From positions 3,686,538 through 3,750,537 of the forward strand of contig OX465118.1 of the NCBI GenBank assembly GCA_949987565.1: 64,000 bases of DNA, read 5' to 3'. Of this stretch, positions 34,001 through 46,200 are shown one piece after another (position 1 is the first letter of the stretch; the number at the start of each line of letters is the position of its first letter). Source of the DNA: Luidia sarsii. Its lineage: Eukaryota; Echinodermata; Asteroidea; Paxillosida; Luidiidae. The notes under the pieces were generated by a model. It had not been told where the DNA came from. It saw only the letters and a program-made list of their open reading frames with translations, and did not search any database. The position numbers and the translations under genes were made by a program.

Positions 34001-36480
34001 AAAATAAGACTATAAGAAGTTTAAGATTGCAGTGTATGTAATGTGGTTCACCTTTTATTGTGTAATTAATGACAGGGTTTCTATGGCATTTGACTTTAAT
34101 ATTCTTCATGCACTGCTCAGAATTGACAAGTTCTTGAAAAGCTCTATTGTCTGATTGATCAATTTAAATTATTCAAATTAAGTTTTTGAATTAATTAAAA
34201 TAAAATCTTAACTATCCTTGTTATTGTTTAATTAAATATTTCACTTTCATTGATTAAAATGTTCTTTTCAATTATACCTGTCTGATGGATGTTCTTCACA
34301 AAGGTATATTTCCAAGATTGTCTTTTTTTAACATAAATTTCTTTTTAGAACATTTTAATCTTTAATATTTATTTCAGGTATTTTATGGTGAGTTATCCTC
34401 GATATTGAATAAGCACAAATCTGATAGATTTAATGGTTACTGTACATGTGTAATACTTACACATGTACAGCTCTGAAAAACTGGACCACTAATGTTTTAG
34501 TTTATAGTGTCACTTTGTTTCATATACCTTTAAATTGACAATATTTGTTTTACATGCAATGCAATTGAAGAAATTTACATTCTCAAATTGTTTGTTTTGA
34601 TTTTTTTTTTAATTGAATGTGTGTTGAGTGCAGACAGTGAAATTGCCAGCAATCTCTCTAATTTTTATAAAATCAAACAAAGGAAAAGGAAGTCATTCAG
34701 AGCTTTTTCATCAGTCATTTAAAAAGTCAAGAAAATTTGATTGATCGAGATTTTCACCTGAGCATGTGGTTTACATTCAGCTTCTAGATGGACACCTGCC
34801 AAATAGCTATATTTGCTGTGGATCACATTTGAGAAAAAAACAATAGTTTCATATATCAGCAAGAATCTGGCATGAAGTAGTATTTTGTAACAGTTTGAGG
34901 ATTGCACCAACATAATTTTGTGCTCATATCAAAATAATTTACATTGCTTGGTCCATCTGCCCTTTGTTTTAACATCCAGAATGTTATACCACCGATCAAC
35001 CACTAAATTACAGTGAAGGCATAAGGCAATCTTTGCTTCTGACTCCCCTATCAGTAACTGGAAACAGAATTGATGTATTCTTTTGGCCATTCTGTTCTTC
35101 CTTGTACAGCTTGCAGGCTAGATTTAACATTTTACTCTGGCATATTTCTTTAATTTTCTGCTTTGTGAGGCTTGCTTTAATAAAACAGCAATAGAGCAAT
35201 ATGGTCCTATCATGCAGGGTTTCGCCTGTGCCATTGATCAATGTTATGTGTGGAATAAAGGTACAGAGCTGTATATGCAAAAGAACATCATTTTTCAGTC
35301 TCTACCAAATGTTTAGTATTCTGCAAAAGGCTTAATTTTATGTCAGAGATACGTAAAGCTTTACTTTGTCAATTTTACGTTGGGAAAAAATATTTATTCT
35401 TATGAATACTTTTAAACAAAACTATTTAAATTTTTATTGTAATAGAGTTATTTTATGTTATATGTTATTGTAACATCTTCCTCATTAGACCAATGATTAT
35501 TCATTGTCATTGAATACTGGAATATCTATCTCTTCTTTCATTTCTCATTCTGGACAAGCGTTAGAAAATGTTTTTGTTTACATATATGATCCCATTCAAA
35601 TTTGTCCTGTGCAGGCAGTTGTTTTAAGAAGGTGGTGTTCCTGGTTGTTTGTCAGTGAATTGCAAAACATGTCCCATGTTTTATACATGAATATAAACGC
35701 TTTGGCATTGATATTAAAGAGAATTCAATTTTTTTTTTAAAGACATGTAATCAATACAAAAATCAGTGAAATGAACATTGCCCAGTGAAATTAACATTGT
35801 CTTTCTATGTTCTAAGCTAGTGCATCTTTGGCCGACAACTAGGCCAAATGTTTGGGTACCAAGGCTTCCAAAAGCAATCTTTTGTAGCCTATACATTGTC
35901 TATTGTAATAAGTGGCTTCTATGTCAATTGAAGACAAAGCACATTCAGAGCTTTTCTGCCATTGTCTGTTGAGTAAAACCTGAAAAGATATAAATCTTGG
36001 CATCCCTGGGGCTGCAAACCAGGTTCTCTGTTCTCAGCCAAAATCCACTTGAAATTCGTAAAATTCAAACAAATCCAAGAATTATTCAATCACATTTTTG
36101 AAGACTTGGTGTCTACACTTCTAAGGCTAACATCCTACCAAATACCGTTATGATATTCTTATGAATGTTTTTCCTGTGAATTTTGAAAATCCCACCTTTG
36201 CTGATATCCTGATTACTTCACACAATTCATGCCGACACAGAAAGCATCTTTGTTTCTTGTTTTATGAAGGAAAATGTTTTGCTGGCTTATAATGCTAAAA
36301 GAATGTTCATTTATTTAAAATGTCAATGCTCTGTTTGGATATACAGGTATTCCGGTAATTTGATTTTTGCATTGTGGAGAATGTGGAGAACGTCTTAGCC
36401 ACCGGACCACCAAGCTGGTCGATATAATATCTATGATACAATGTGGTACCCGCAGCTAAACAGATTCGAATTTGACCAAC
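31069..36480. other. AT-rich non-coding DNA, no gene recognised
   Basis: More than 5 kb of AT-rich sequence with no frame over 90 codons that resembles a protein. An 11-bp inverted pair TTACTGTACATGTGTAA / TACTTACACATGTACAG lies near 34437-34468. No repeats comparable to those elsewhere were seen. It is probably intergenic. Confidence 0.5.
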
Positions 36481-36488
36481 ACATGAAG

Positions 36489-38304
36489 TGTATAATGTCC
36501 ATGTTTAGGTGTATGCATGCGCATGTAAGGTGCATGCATGTCCATGTATACATGTAGGTGTATACATGTCCATGTATATAAGAGCATGCATGTGCATGTA
36601 AGGTGCATGCATTCCATGTATATGTGTATACCGGTACATGTCCATGTATAGGTGTATGCATGTGCATGTAAGGTGCGTGCATGTGCATATAAGGTGCATG
36701 CATGTGCATGTAAGGTGCATGCATATCCATGTATATGTCTAGCATGTCCATGTACATGTATACAGGTGTATGCATGTGCATGTATAGGTGTATGCATGTG
36801 CATGTAAGGTGTGTGCATGTCCATGTATAGGTATATGCATGTCTATGTATAGGTCTATACATGTCCATGTAAGGTGCATGCATGTCCATGTATAGGTCTA
36901 TGCATGTCCATGTATAGGTCTATATAATCCATGTAAGGTGCATGCATGTCCATGTATAGGTCTATGCACAGACATGTAAAGGTCTATATAATTATGTCCA
37001 TGTAAGGTGCATGCATGTCCATGTATAGGTCTATGCATGTCCATGTATAGGTCTATATAATCCATGTAAGGTGCATGCATGTCCATGTATAGGTCTATGC
37101 ACAGACATGTAAAGGTCTATATAATTATGTCCATGTAAGGTGCATGCATGTCCATGTATAGGTCTATGCATGGACATGTATAGCTCTATACATGTCCATA
37201 TATAGGTCTATACATGCCCATGTACAGCTGTAATTTTTGTATGCATGTCCATGTATAGGTCTTTACATGCCCATGTACAGCTGTATGCATGTCCATGTAT
37301 TGGAATATGCATGTCCATGTATAGGTCTATACATGTCCATGTATAGGTGTGTGCATGTCCATGTATAGGTCTATGCATGTCTATGTATAGGTACATCTAT
37401 GCATGTCTATGTAAAGGTACATGTAAAGGTCTATGCATGGACATGTATAGGTCTATATATGTCCATGTAAGGTGCATGCATGTCCATGTACAGGTGTATG
37501 CATGTCCATGTATAGCTCTATACGTGAAATCCATGTATAGGTCTATACATGCCCATGTACAGCTGTAATTTTTATATGCATGTCCATGTATAGGTCTATA
37601 CATGCCCATGTACAGCTGTATGCATGTCCATGCATAGGTCTATCTGTGCATACATGTAGGTCTATGCATGTCCATGTATAGGTCTATGCATGTCCATGTA
37701 TAGGTCTGTGCATGTCCATGTATAGGTCTATCTGTGCATAGGTCTATGCATGTCCATGTATAGGTCTATGCATGTCCATGTATAGGTCTATGCATGTCCA
37801 TGTATAGGTCTATACATGGACATGTATAGGTCTATACATGTCCATGTATAGGTCTATGCATGTCCATGTATAGGTCCATACATGTCCATGTATAGGTCTA
37901 TGCATGTCCATGTATAGGTCTATACATGCCCATGTACAGCTGTATGCATGTCCATGCATAGGTCTATCTGTGCATACATGTAGGTCTATGCATGTCCATG
38001 TATAGGTCTATGCATGTCCATGTATAGGTCTGTGCATGTCCATGTATAGGTCTATCTGTGCATAGGTCTATGCATGTCCATGTATAGGTCTATGCATGTC
38101 CATGTATAGGTCTATGCATGTCCATGTATAGGTCTATACATGTCCATGTATAGGTCTATACATGTCCATGTATAGGTCTATGCATGTCCATGTATAGGTC
38201 CATACATGTCCATGTATAGGTCTATGCATGTCCATGTATAGGTCTATGCATGTCCATGTATAGGTCTGTGCATGTCCATGTATAGGTCTGTGCATGTCCA
38301 TGTA
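36489..38304. repeat. 22-bp minisatellite, about 80 copies
   Basis: The consensus is GGTCTATGCATGTCCATGTA + TA. The left third (36489-36880) is more diverged (GGTGTATGCATGTGCATG) and the right part is homogeneous. A segment with TATCTGTGCATACATGTAGG recurs 324 bp apart (37641 and 37965) with the same flanking order, showing a block duplication. A 66-bp triple unit keeps all minus frames open (His/Met/Tyr-rich translations), which is not evidence of coding. Confidence 0.9.
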
Positions 38305-39558
38305 GTATATGCCTCGCCTTTGCATGACCGTGTACCTTTATGTGGATGGATCAGGCACCGTAGTCTGTCAAGTTTTTTTAAATAATCAAATACCGGTAAA
38401 GATTACAGACCTATTTTTTCTTTTTCTTTTTTGGGAATTTAAAATTTGCAGTGGTCAAAAAATGAAAAATAGGCTCTTTAAATCATTAGATTAATAGTGT
38501 AACTGATACAAAGGCAAGTACATAACATAAACAACATGGAATATGCATATTAAGACTTGAAATTTGATCGTAAGTATTAAATTTATGTTTAGATTTAATT
38601 GAGCTTTGCCAATTTTTTAGCTTTCTTGAGCTATCCTGGTTTCCAAGTACTAGTTATGAAATGTATATTGTGTGGTAAACAAAGAATTATGGCTGCCTTT
38701 ATTTATTCAAGTGACTATCCCACTCCCCATGCTGTGTATTAACTTCAATTCTCTTTCTACTAGCAATCTTGTGAAAACTTTTGCAGTACTACATGTCTAA
38801 TAAAACAATAACAGGGATGTGAGTTGCAGATGGTAATCAGCATTATTTCTCATCAACATTTCCCCTACATGTATATGGGCTAATTAGTACTTTCATTTAT
38901 ACAGAAGCATGGTGTAAATGCAAGTGGCCACAAATATATTTAATGTCACATTTTATCTTAATGTTAATTGTGTGAACAAATTAATAATAGAGATAGTATA
39001 TAGGTGCAAGTTGGTGGGATTTACTGTAAAAGCACTTGTTACACAACTGAACCCAAGTATTAATGGTAAAATTTTCAGTGCTGCTTAACTTGTAGGATAT
39101 TTTGTATATATTTATTTATTTCATTACAAAGTCAACCCTTTCTTTATTAAATTAAAAATTAAATCTGCTCTTGTACTTCTTTGTGTGATGTATTAATGTG
39201 TGAGAAATTGAGAAAATATCATTTTAAATAGAACTTCTTTAAAAAAAAGTTGAAAAATGGCAAAGACTGGACCAGGACTTGAAGCTATAGGCCTATAAAG
39301 TATAAGACCTGGTTTTGCATACCATCTCACCTAGAAAGCGCTTAGGCCTAAATGGTAAAAGCTCAAATGGTAAGTGTATCTGTACGCAAAACAAGAGGTC
39401 TCGGTTCAAGACTCCTTCCAGTCAAATTTTCGTTGCCTTTTAAAAACAAATGTAAAGTTAAATTTGCATTTCCATACAGATTCTGTTTTGTTTTTGTTCA
39501 ACACATCCTTATGCCAACCAAGCATCTGACCAAATACCATCACACCATACTTTCACCC
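38305..39558. other. AT-rich non-coding DNA, no gene recognised
   Basis: No conserved frame, no tandem repeats and no splice-bounded exon were recognised between the 22-bp array and the inverted-repeat element near the gap. Confidence 0.45.
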
Positions 39559-39839
39559 TAGTCCGAGTAACTTGGACCCTTACAATCGCCCTTTTTAAAA
39601 ATTTGAGATTTCGGGCGATGTAGGGTCCAAGAAAAAACTGCTCGGAATCCCCTCAAACTAACTATGTGTTCGACTCCATGACTACCCCCGACCAAAACCC
39701 CCAGATTTTACCTCGAAAACACCCGTGAAACCGTCCCACGCACCCATCTTTGGATTAAGTGAGAATCACCGATTTCAATACTGGTCTTGTTTTACTCACG
39801 TTTGGGGAAAAAGGAGAAATTTTCTCTCAGGTTATCGAG
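39559..39839. mobile_element. Half of a long-inverted-repeat MITE, broken by the assembly gap
   Basis: From CTAGTCCGAGTAACTTGGAC this stretch matches the left arm of the foldback MITE at 56697-56960, through CCATGACTACCCCCGACC, AAACCGTCCCACG and ATCTTTGGATTAAGTGAGAA. It ends at the run of N where the centre and second arm would be expected. Confidence 0.65.
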
Positions 39840-40039
39840 NNNNNNNNNNNNNNNNNNNNNNNNNNNNNNNNNNNNNNNNNNNNNNNNNNNNNNNNNNNNN
39901 NNNNNNNNNNNNNNNNNNNNNNNNNNNNNNNNNNNNNNNNNNNNNNNNNNNNNNNNNNNNNNNNNNNNNNNNNNNNNNNNNNNNNNNNNNNNNNNNNNNN
40001 NNNNNNNNNNNNNNNNNNNNNNNNNNNNNNNNNNNNNNN
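39840..40039. other. Assembly gap, 200 N
   Basis: Exactly 200 unknown bases, a conventional placeholder rather than a measured length. The flanks do not allow a statement on the true distance, or on whether 40040 onward is truly adjacent. Confidence 0.99.
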
Positions 40040-41556
40040 AATAACCTATAGACGGACAACAGCGGGCGGTAGACTGTAATTTCAGGACGTGAGAAAAACA
40101 CATAAATAACCTAGGTTAGTTATGTGTGTGGTGAAAAACCATGGGCAAACTTGCCCGTCACGTCACACGGACTGACGTACGTACGTATACACAAACTCAG
40201 TGCAAGATTAGTCACCTCTGAAAAGTGCTTTTGATCTCAATCAGTATGGTTTCATCCCAAAAATCTAGTTTGAATTCATCACTCCGGGATTTCTCCATAT
40301 GTTTCTGCACATTGTTCATCCACTTGCGACCATGGTTTCACATTTAGTCAGGCGCCATCACCATTACAGTATTGTGGCGTTATCCTCCCCTGGCGTCGCC
40401 TCCACTGCCGTCCGGGCCAGGCGGGCAACTTCCTCCAGGCGTCCACCGGGAAGGGGACGTACCCTGAGTAGGGCCTCGGCCGTCCTACGAGCGGTCTATA
40501 GTAAGCAGGCCGGGGGAGCGGACTCGTTTGGGGGCTGTATACCACACGTACAGGTACCAGCATCCACTTAGATCTCTCACACTCGCATCCCACACGCAAG
40601 GCAGTCCCAAAGGTAAACAACGCACGGCTGACACGAATGGAAGTTACATAACTCTGGGCCCCGCCTTTATTCCGTTCTCACCTGAAAAGGTGCACCCGCC
40701 TACCTACTACCTAGGCGCCCCTTCTCCCACTCCCATGGCTCTTTTCGTCGATCTTAGGATAAATCCCGCAACATCACCCCAGGGCACGCTAGGCTCCTCT
40801 GACTAAGAGGCTGTACCAACTAATCGACTAGGCATACCCAGGCGAAGGCGGGCTCGGCGGAGCGATCACGGACACGGAGACGTCCTTCTCTGGCTCGGCG
40901 GCTGGGATAACTCCCCAGCTAAGCGCACGCCACGCCGTTATATAGCCGTGCCGGGTACCAGTCACTCGTGCGCAACCCTATGGCCTAAGCCCCGTACCAC
41001 TTCCCTAAACTTGCCACAGTCCCATGATGATTTTACTGTTCCGCTACACAGCCACAGGCCAAGTTTGGTCAATCCCCGGACCTATAAACTGATAGAGATA
41101 GAGATAGAGATAGAGATATAAACAATAACAAGGAAAATTTTATGAACTAGAACTCTCTTACATAATCTCCTATGAAGGCGCTCTGCCACCTCCAACTTGA
41201 CAATTTACCAACAGTCCTTTGCAAAACTTAAATAAAAAATAAAGTTGCGATCCTCTTTGTTTACAGCTGAACTCTTATACAAAAATAAATACACGTATAC
41301 AACCGATACTTGGTGTTATAACGGTAATCAATACATACATCAAATCTTATGCAAACTCCGCTATACCGATCAATCTTCGCCTTTAAACTGAACTTAAACC
41401 TCTTAGCTAACAAAACGTTTATAAACTGATGGAGAGCTCAACAGTCCTTCCTGGCTTCCTCGTATGCGCTCTTCCTGGACTCCAGCTAGAAAATCTACGT
41501 CGTAGGTGCGCTGCACCTTCTCCTTCGTCACCTACGTACGTCTACGTACGTCACCT
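40040..41556. other. Non-coding DNA, GC-rich in part, no gene recognised
   Basis: The 40370-40560 part is rich in CpG and GC with no recognisable protein on either strand. A GATAGA microsatellite lies at about 41092-41118. The 41490-41556 part carries repeated ACGTACGT words just outside the LTR. Confidence 0.4.
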
Positions 41557-41803
41557 TGTTCTCTCCTATCTCGGGTAGAAACCTCTGTCACCTTGTGCTC
41601 TTATTGTATTCGTTGCGTGCACATGCAAGGTAATCGCCTCTACCGGGGAACGCACACAATGTATCATGCACAGAGCCAATGTACGGTCGAACTCAACAAC
41701 TCTTTATTCAAATCTCCCGGGTCCTTTATATATACTAGCGCGGACCGATATAAAGAAATAGTTCCAACATATTTACATAATAATACAGTTCATGGATACC
41801 ACA
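41557..41803 (-). repeat. LTR of a gypsy-like retrotransposon (3' LTR, minus orientation)
   Basis: On the minus strand it starts TGTGGTATCC directly after a purine stretch (AAGGGAAGA), contains TATATATAAAGG and then AATAAAGAG as promoter and polyadenylation signals, and ends GAGAACA. The TG...CA termini and the position about 120 bp after the pol stop codon fit a 3' LTR. The 5' LTR is not in the window, so identity of the two LTRs cannot be tested. Confidence 0.5.
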
Positions 41804-41926
41804 TCTTCCCTTGACGTTTTAGATGTATTCCAAGTATCCGAACATGACTTAGGTATACTAATAATTTTGTTGAAAGTGTAAATAAACTTCTTCTTTTTTC
41901 TCTGACAATTACAATGATCAATGAAA

Positions 41927-42333
41927 TTAATACATAACATAATCTTGCGTCCATTTTGGTTTCCGTGTCACTCTTTCACTTCGTCTCAACTGATGTTTTT
42001 CTTGCTCTGGTTTCAAGATTTCATCACCTGTTTTTAACTCTGCATGTCCACTTTTTCCCATTTCATAATAAAATGAAGCATCATTACTTTCTATTGGTCT
42101 CGTCTTGATCAGTTTGCTTACATTCCATGTCCTTCTGTCACTCGTCACATACGTCCTGGAACTTATTCTTTTTACAATTTGAATTGGATCTGAATATCTT
42201 CTATCACCCTTATTGAGATATCCTGGTTTCTTTACTTTTACCAAGTCTCCAACTTTAAACTTCACCATTTTTGCATGTTTCTTCTTGTCTCCGAGTAGTA
42301 TATACAATGGGGGTTCTGGACCACTTTTCTTAT
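41927..42333 (-). pseudogene. Gypsy-like Pol, C-terminal end (truncated by the Polinton)
   Basis: The frame is open from the Polinton border at 42333 to a stop at 41927 (about 135 codons). It carries an SH3-like integrase C-terminal domain, FKVGDLVKVKKPGY then DPIQIVKRIS..TYVT, and the basic tail LRRSERVTRKPKWTQDYVMY typical of the end of Ty3/gypsy Pol. The frame continues upstream of the internal Met to KKSGPEPPLYILL and stops abruptly where AGTGTCTATTTGG begins, so the upstream integrase core was displaced by insertion. The LTR follows 120 bp downstream. The domain normally helps bind integration complexes to DNA or chromatin. Confidence 0.65.
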
Positions 42334-42648
42334 AGTGTCTATTTGGTTGTTTCTAAGCTCCCAGAGGGCTCGCTCGCATTCCCAAACGATATACCAATAC
42401 ATTGCTATAATTATAAGCTAACAGTTTTTACATTTTTTCGTCTTGCTCGCAAAAACCAACGTTGTATATATATGTCGTGCTCGTTGTAGAACCGCAGGCC
42501 CGCCCCACCCCCCTGGCGGGCCCAGACCATATAGAACCCAGAGCAGAGCACAGGCTTATCAGCCATAGGTTAATAATTAACCCCCCCTTGCGAGTCCACG
42601 GAATATAAAAATGTCCTATTAGACAAATGTGTAGTATACTTATACAAG
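42334..42648. repeat. Left terminal region of the Polinton
   Basis: Non-coding 315 bp from AGTGTCTATTTGG to the first gene. It includes a GC-rich inverted stretch (CAGGCCCGCC...GGCGGGCCCAG, about 42496-42526), able to form a hairpin, and a TATA-like GGAATATAAAAATG near 42600 that could serve the first gene. It is presumed to be the left terminal inverted repeat, but its partner is not in the window. Confidence 0.45.
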
Positions 42649-42903
42649 ATGAAGGGTACTGATAACTGCAAGTGGATCGTCAACGGAAAGTATAATACCT
42701 GCAACCGATCGTGTTTGAAAGATTACTGTTATCTTCATCTTCTACGATTTAGACAAGGTGGTAAAGGTTGCACACCCTGCGAAGTTTGCGGTCGAGGCCA
42801 CAGGAATTCCGTCGGGCTTTGCGTTAACTGCGGCTACCAGAAGGAAGCCACCAAGCAGTGTATGCGTAGGCTTAGGCAGGTTAGGAAGTCACAGAATATT
42901 TAG
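42649..42903 (+). CDS. Small Cys-rich, probably zinc-binding Polinton protein
   Basis: An intact 84-codon frame with ATG in AAGATGAAGG. It contains 11 cysteines: an N-terminal group (CKWIV..CNRSCLKDYCYLH, residues 7-30) and a C-terminal pair of CxxC motifs (CTPCEVCGRGH and CVNCGY, about 41-62), then a basic tail (RRLRQVRKSQ). Two zinc-ribbon-like sites seem likely. It precedes the polymerase gene on the same strand by 368 bp and follows a TATA-like box. I do not recognise a named family; DNA or RNA binding, or regulation, is a guess from the cysteine and Arg content. That this small frame is undamaged while larger neighbours are broken is expected from its size. Confidence 0.7.
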   Translation: MKGTDNCKWIVNGKYNTCNRSCLKDYCYLHLLRFRQGGKGCTPCEVCGRGHRNSVGLCVNCGYQKEATKQCMRRLRQVRKSQNI

Positions 42904-43011
42904 TATTTAATATAAAAAAAAATCATTTAGATGGTTTTTCAGCCTACCTATATATACCAATAAACCGCGGTTTGTTTTACTTCATGAATAACGTATAGAC
43001 ACACACACAAC

Positions 43012-43215
43012 TAAATTTACATTTAGAGACACATGCAACCTATATATATAAGTTGATAAATAGTGATTTATATCACTTCATAGATATACAAATTTTCATT
43101 TAGAAACACGTGCAACCTATATATATAAGTTGATAAATAGTGATTTATATCACTTCATAGATGTAAAAAAAAATCATTTAGAGGAAAGTGCAACCTATAT
43201 ATATAAAAAGATCAA
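43012..43215. repeat. Tandem repeat (~95-100 bp units) upstream of the polymerase gene
   Basis: A block containing TTTAGANACANNTGCAACCTATATATATAAGTTGATAAAT-type sequence (written with N for variable bases) occurs twice in full, with a third partial copy ending ...GCAACCTATATATATAAAAAG. The shared AACCTATATATATA word is TATA-like and recurs just before the gene (GTAACCTATTCAG near 43238). The block may hold the polymerase promoter. Confidence 0.7.
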
Positions 43216-43271
43216 TTCATTTTATTCAGAAATTATGTGTAACCTATTCAGATAATTAGAACTCACACAAA

Positions 43272-46200
43272 ATGCCAACACTCAAGGAGCTACGCGCTCA
43301 AGCTAGAGCCTATGGGCTTCGCAAATGGTCGAAGCTCAAGAAATACAACCTCCGGATAGCAATCGCCAAGGTCAGGGCCGCGGGGTCCGAGAAGAGACTC
43401 CAACGAGCCATGAAAACAGGTAGATTCTCAGCCATCACAGAAGATGTTCTGAATCCTCAGAAGAAGGACCGCCGCCGCCACGAGCTGGCGATGCTGGACC
43501 GAGAGGTCGACCTATCCCTCAGAGCAGGAAAGAAGGTCCCAGCGGTCAAGCGCGCCAGGCTTCGCCGGCAGCTGGCCGAGCGCGAGGAGAAGCCCCACCT
43601 CCACGGTCTCACAAGATCGCGGAAAGAGACCCTGGCCAGAGCCATTGCGCGGAGAGGCACCGAGATTCTCCGTGATCGACCCCTGAGATCTGTTAAGGAG
43701 TACCAAGATGAGATCCTAGACCAGTTTGTCGACGCACCGGCGCAGTCACAATTCCACCAAACACCGACAGTCATCGGAAACTTCCTCAGGGGCTGGGAGA
43801 TGCATGCGTCTGAAACTCAAGGCGCGGACCCCAAGACCTTCCTCGAGGGGGTGCGCCCTCAGATCAGAGAGAAGCTCGAGGAGGAGATCCGAGCCCTAGG
43901 AGGCATAAAATTCCAGCTGGCCCTTAAGATACAGCTTCGAAAGGACAGGCCAGACGGCAGCCAGGAGTACACAGATCCCGTGCTGCGTCACAAGCAGGAA
44001 GCTCTCCTGCGGGCGGATGAAATCGATGAAGCCCTCAATCAAGCATTCCCGCACATGCTGGAAGTCCTCGAGAAGTGGACACAGAGAGGGTCCGGCTGGG
44101 TTGTAGATCAGGTGCAGACCCTTTGGCTAGACATCGCGCGCTATCAACCTCTGCGCGGAGGCTCCTGGATCGATCTCCCCTCGAAGGTGAAAAACAAGAA
44201 GGCCTGCGTGAACGTTAAAAACAAGGATGACTCCTGCCACCGCTGGTCCCTCAAGGCTGCCCTATTTCCGGCCAAGCATCACCACGATAGACCTGGAAGC
44301 TATCCATCCCATTATGAGGATGGGCTGAACTACGACGGAATCGCAGAACCCGTGCCAGTCTCCCAGAACACTAAGGTCGAGCGCCAGAACGATCTAGCTA
44401 TAAAGGTCTTTGGCTGGAATAATGGGGTGATCGTCCACTATATCAGCAAACAACCGCCAGAGATGCAGAGGATCAACCTGTTGCTAACCGAGAAGAATGG
44501 CATCTCCCACTACACCCTGATAGACAGCCTCAACCGCCTGCTCTATGTATCAAAGCAAGCATCGAGAGCGAAAGCAATTCTGCGAGCGCTGTCTGCACGG
44601 CTACACCAGGGAGGACCTGCTGGAGGCACACAAGCCCGAATACCGCGGAATCGGCCAGACGGCTGTGAGGGTGGATATGCCGAAAGAGGGGAAGAACAAG
44701 CTCACCTTCCATAACCACCACAAACAGCTACCAGCCCCCTACATCATCTACGCGGACTTCGAATCCCTCGTAACAAAAATCAAAGGGCCTGAGAGAAACC
44801 CCAACCAGAGCAACACAAGGCGGACGCACCACCATGAGGCATGCAGCTATTGCTACATCGTGGTGAGGTGCGACGGTGAGACAGAGCCGCCGGTGGAATA
44901 CAGAGGCCCCGATGCGGCAGAACATTTGCTCAAAGCGCGTCAGGAGGAGGAGCGCAAAATCAAAGGCGTACTAGCCAACCCCAAGGCCATGCTGATGACG
45001 CGATAGGACTGGAGGGCCCACGGAACCGCCACGACCTGTCACGTTTGTGATAAGCCGCTCGAGGGCGACTCTGTGCGCGACCACTGTCACATCACGGGTA
45101 GATACAGAGGCGCCGCGCACAACACCTGCAATCTCAAACTGAGGCTGAATCCAAAAACCACCAAAATTCCCGTGGCGTTCCACAATCTGCGGGGGTACGA
45201 CTCCCACCTGCTGATGCATTCCATCTCGAAGGTGGAGGGTATAAGATCACCTGCATCCCCAATAACACGGAGAAATACATTTCCTACTCACTGGGGCAGC
45301 TGTGCTTCATCGACAGCGCTCAGTTCCTGCTAGCGTTGCTAGACAAACTCGTCTCAGCCAATCGACTGGAGGAACTCCAGATCACGACGCGATACGAGAA
45401 ACAGAAATTACTCATGCGCAAAGGTGTTTACCCCTACGAGTACATGGACTCCTGGGAGCGCTTCGCCGAGCGCCGTCTCCCCCCGAAGGAGGCTTTCCAC
45501 AGCAAGCTCTCGGACGCGCACATCAGCGACGAGGACTACGCCCACGCGCAAAAGGTGTGGAGCGCCCTCGGATGCGCGACCCTCGGGGACTACCATGATG
45601 CGTACAACCGGGTCCATGTCCTCCTGCTGGCCGACATCTTCGAAATCTTTAGGAAGACCTGCCAGAGGCAGTACGGGCTAGATCCAGCACATTATTACAC
45701 CAGCCCCGGCCTATCGTGGGATGCTCTTCTCAAGAAATCGAAAATTGAACTCGAGCTGCTGACGGACTACGATCAGCACCTGTTCATCGAAAAAGGAATG
45801 CGAGGAGGCATCTCCATGGTCTCCAAGCGATTCGCGCGGGCGAATAATCCCAGGGGGGAGGGGTACGACTGAGAAAAGCCAACCACGTACATGTATATCC
45901 AATACCTAGACGCCAACAACCTCTATGGATGGGCGATGAGTCAGCATCTACCAACCGGAGGCTTCCGGTGGGCGAAAGAAGCGGAGCTGTCTGGGAGCGC
46001 TGCGCGGATCTCCCGGAGGACGGTCATGATGGGGCAATATTCGAGGTAGACCTCGAATACCCCGAAGAGCTACACAAGGCCCACAACACCTACCCGCTCG
46101 CGCCACAGCGCATGGTGGTCCAGAAGGAGTGGATGTCGGAGTATCAGCACGACCTACTTGGCGTTGGGGTGGCGCCCACCGAGGTCGAAAAGCTGGTCCC

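Noticed and set aside
36431..38325. His/Met/Tyr-rich frames over the 22-bp array
   Set aside because: All three minus frames are equally open because three units make 66 bp; compositional artefact.
39725..40103. Frames spanning the N run
   Set aside because: They consist mainly of unknown residues across the gap.
40299..40620. GC-rich overlapping frames near 40.4 kb as a gene or CpG-island promoter
   Set aside because: No conserved motif on either strand and no nearby exon; composition alone is not enough.
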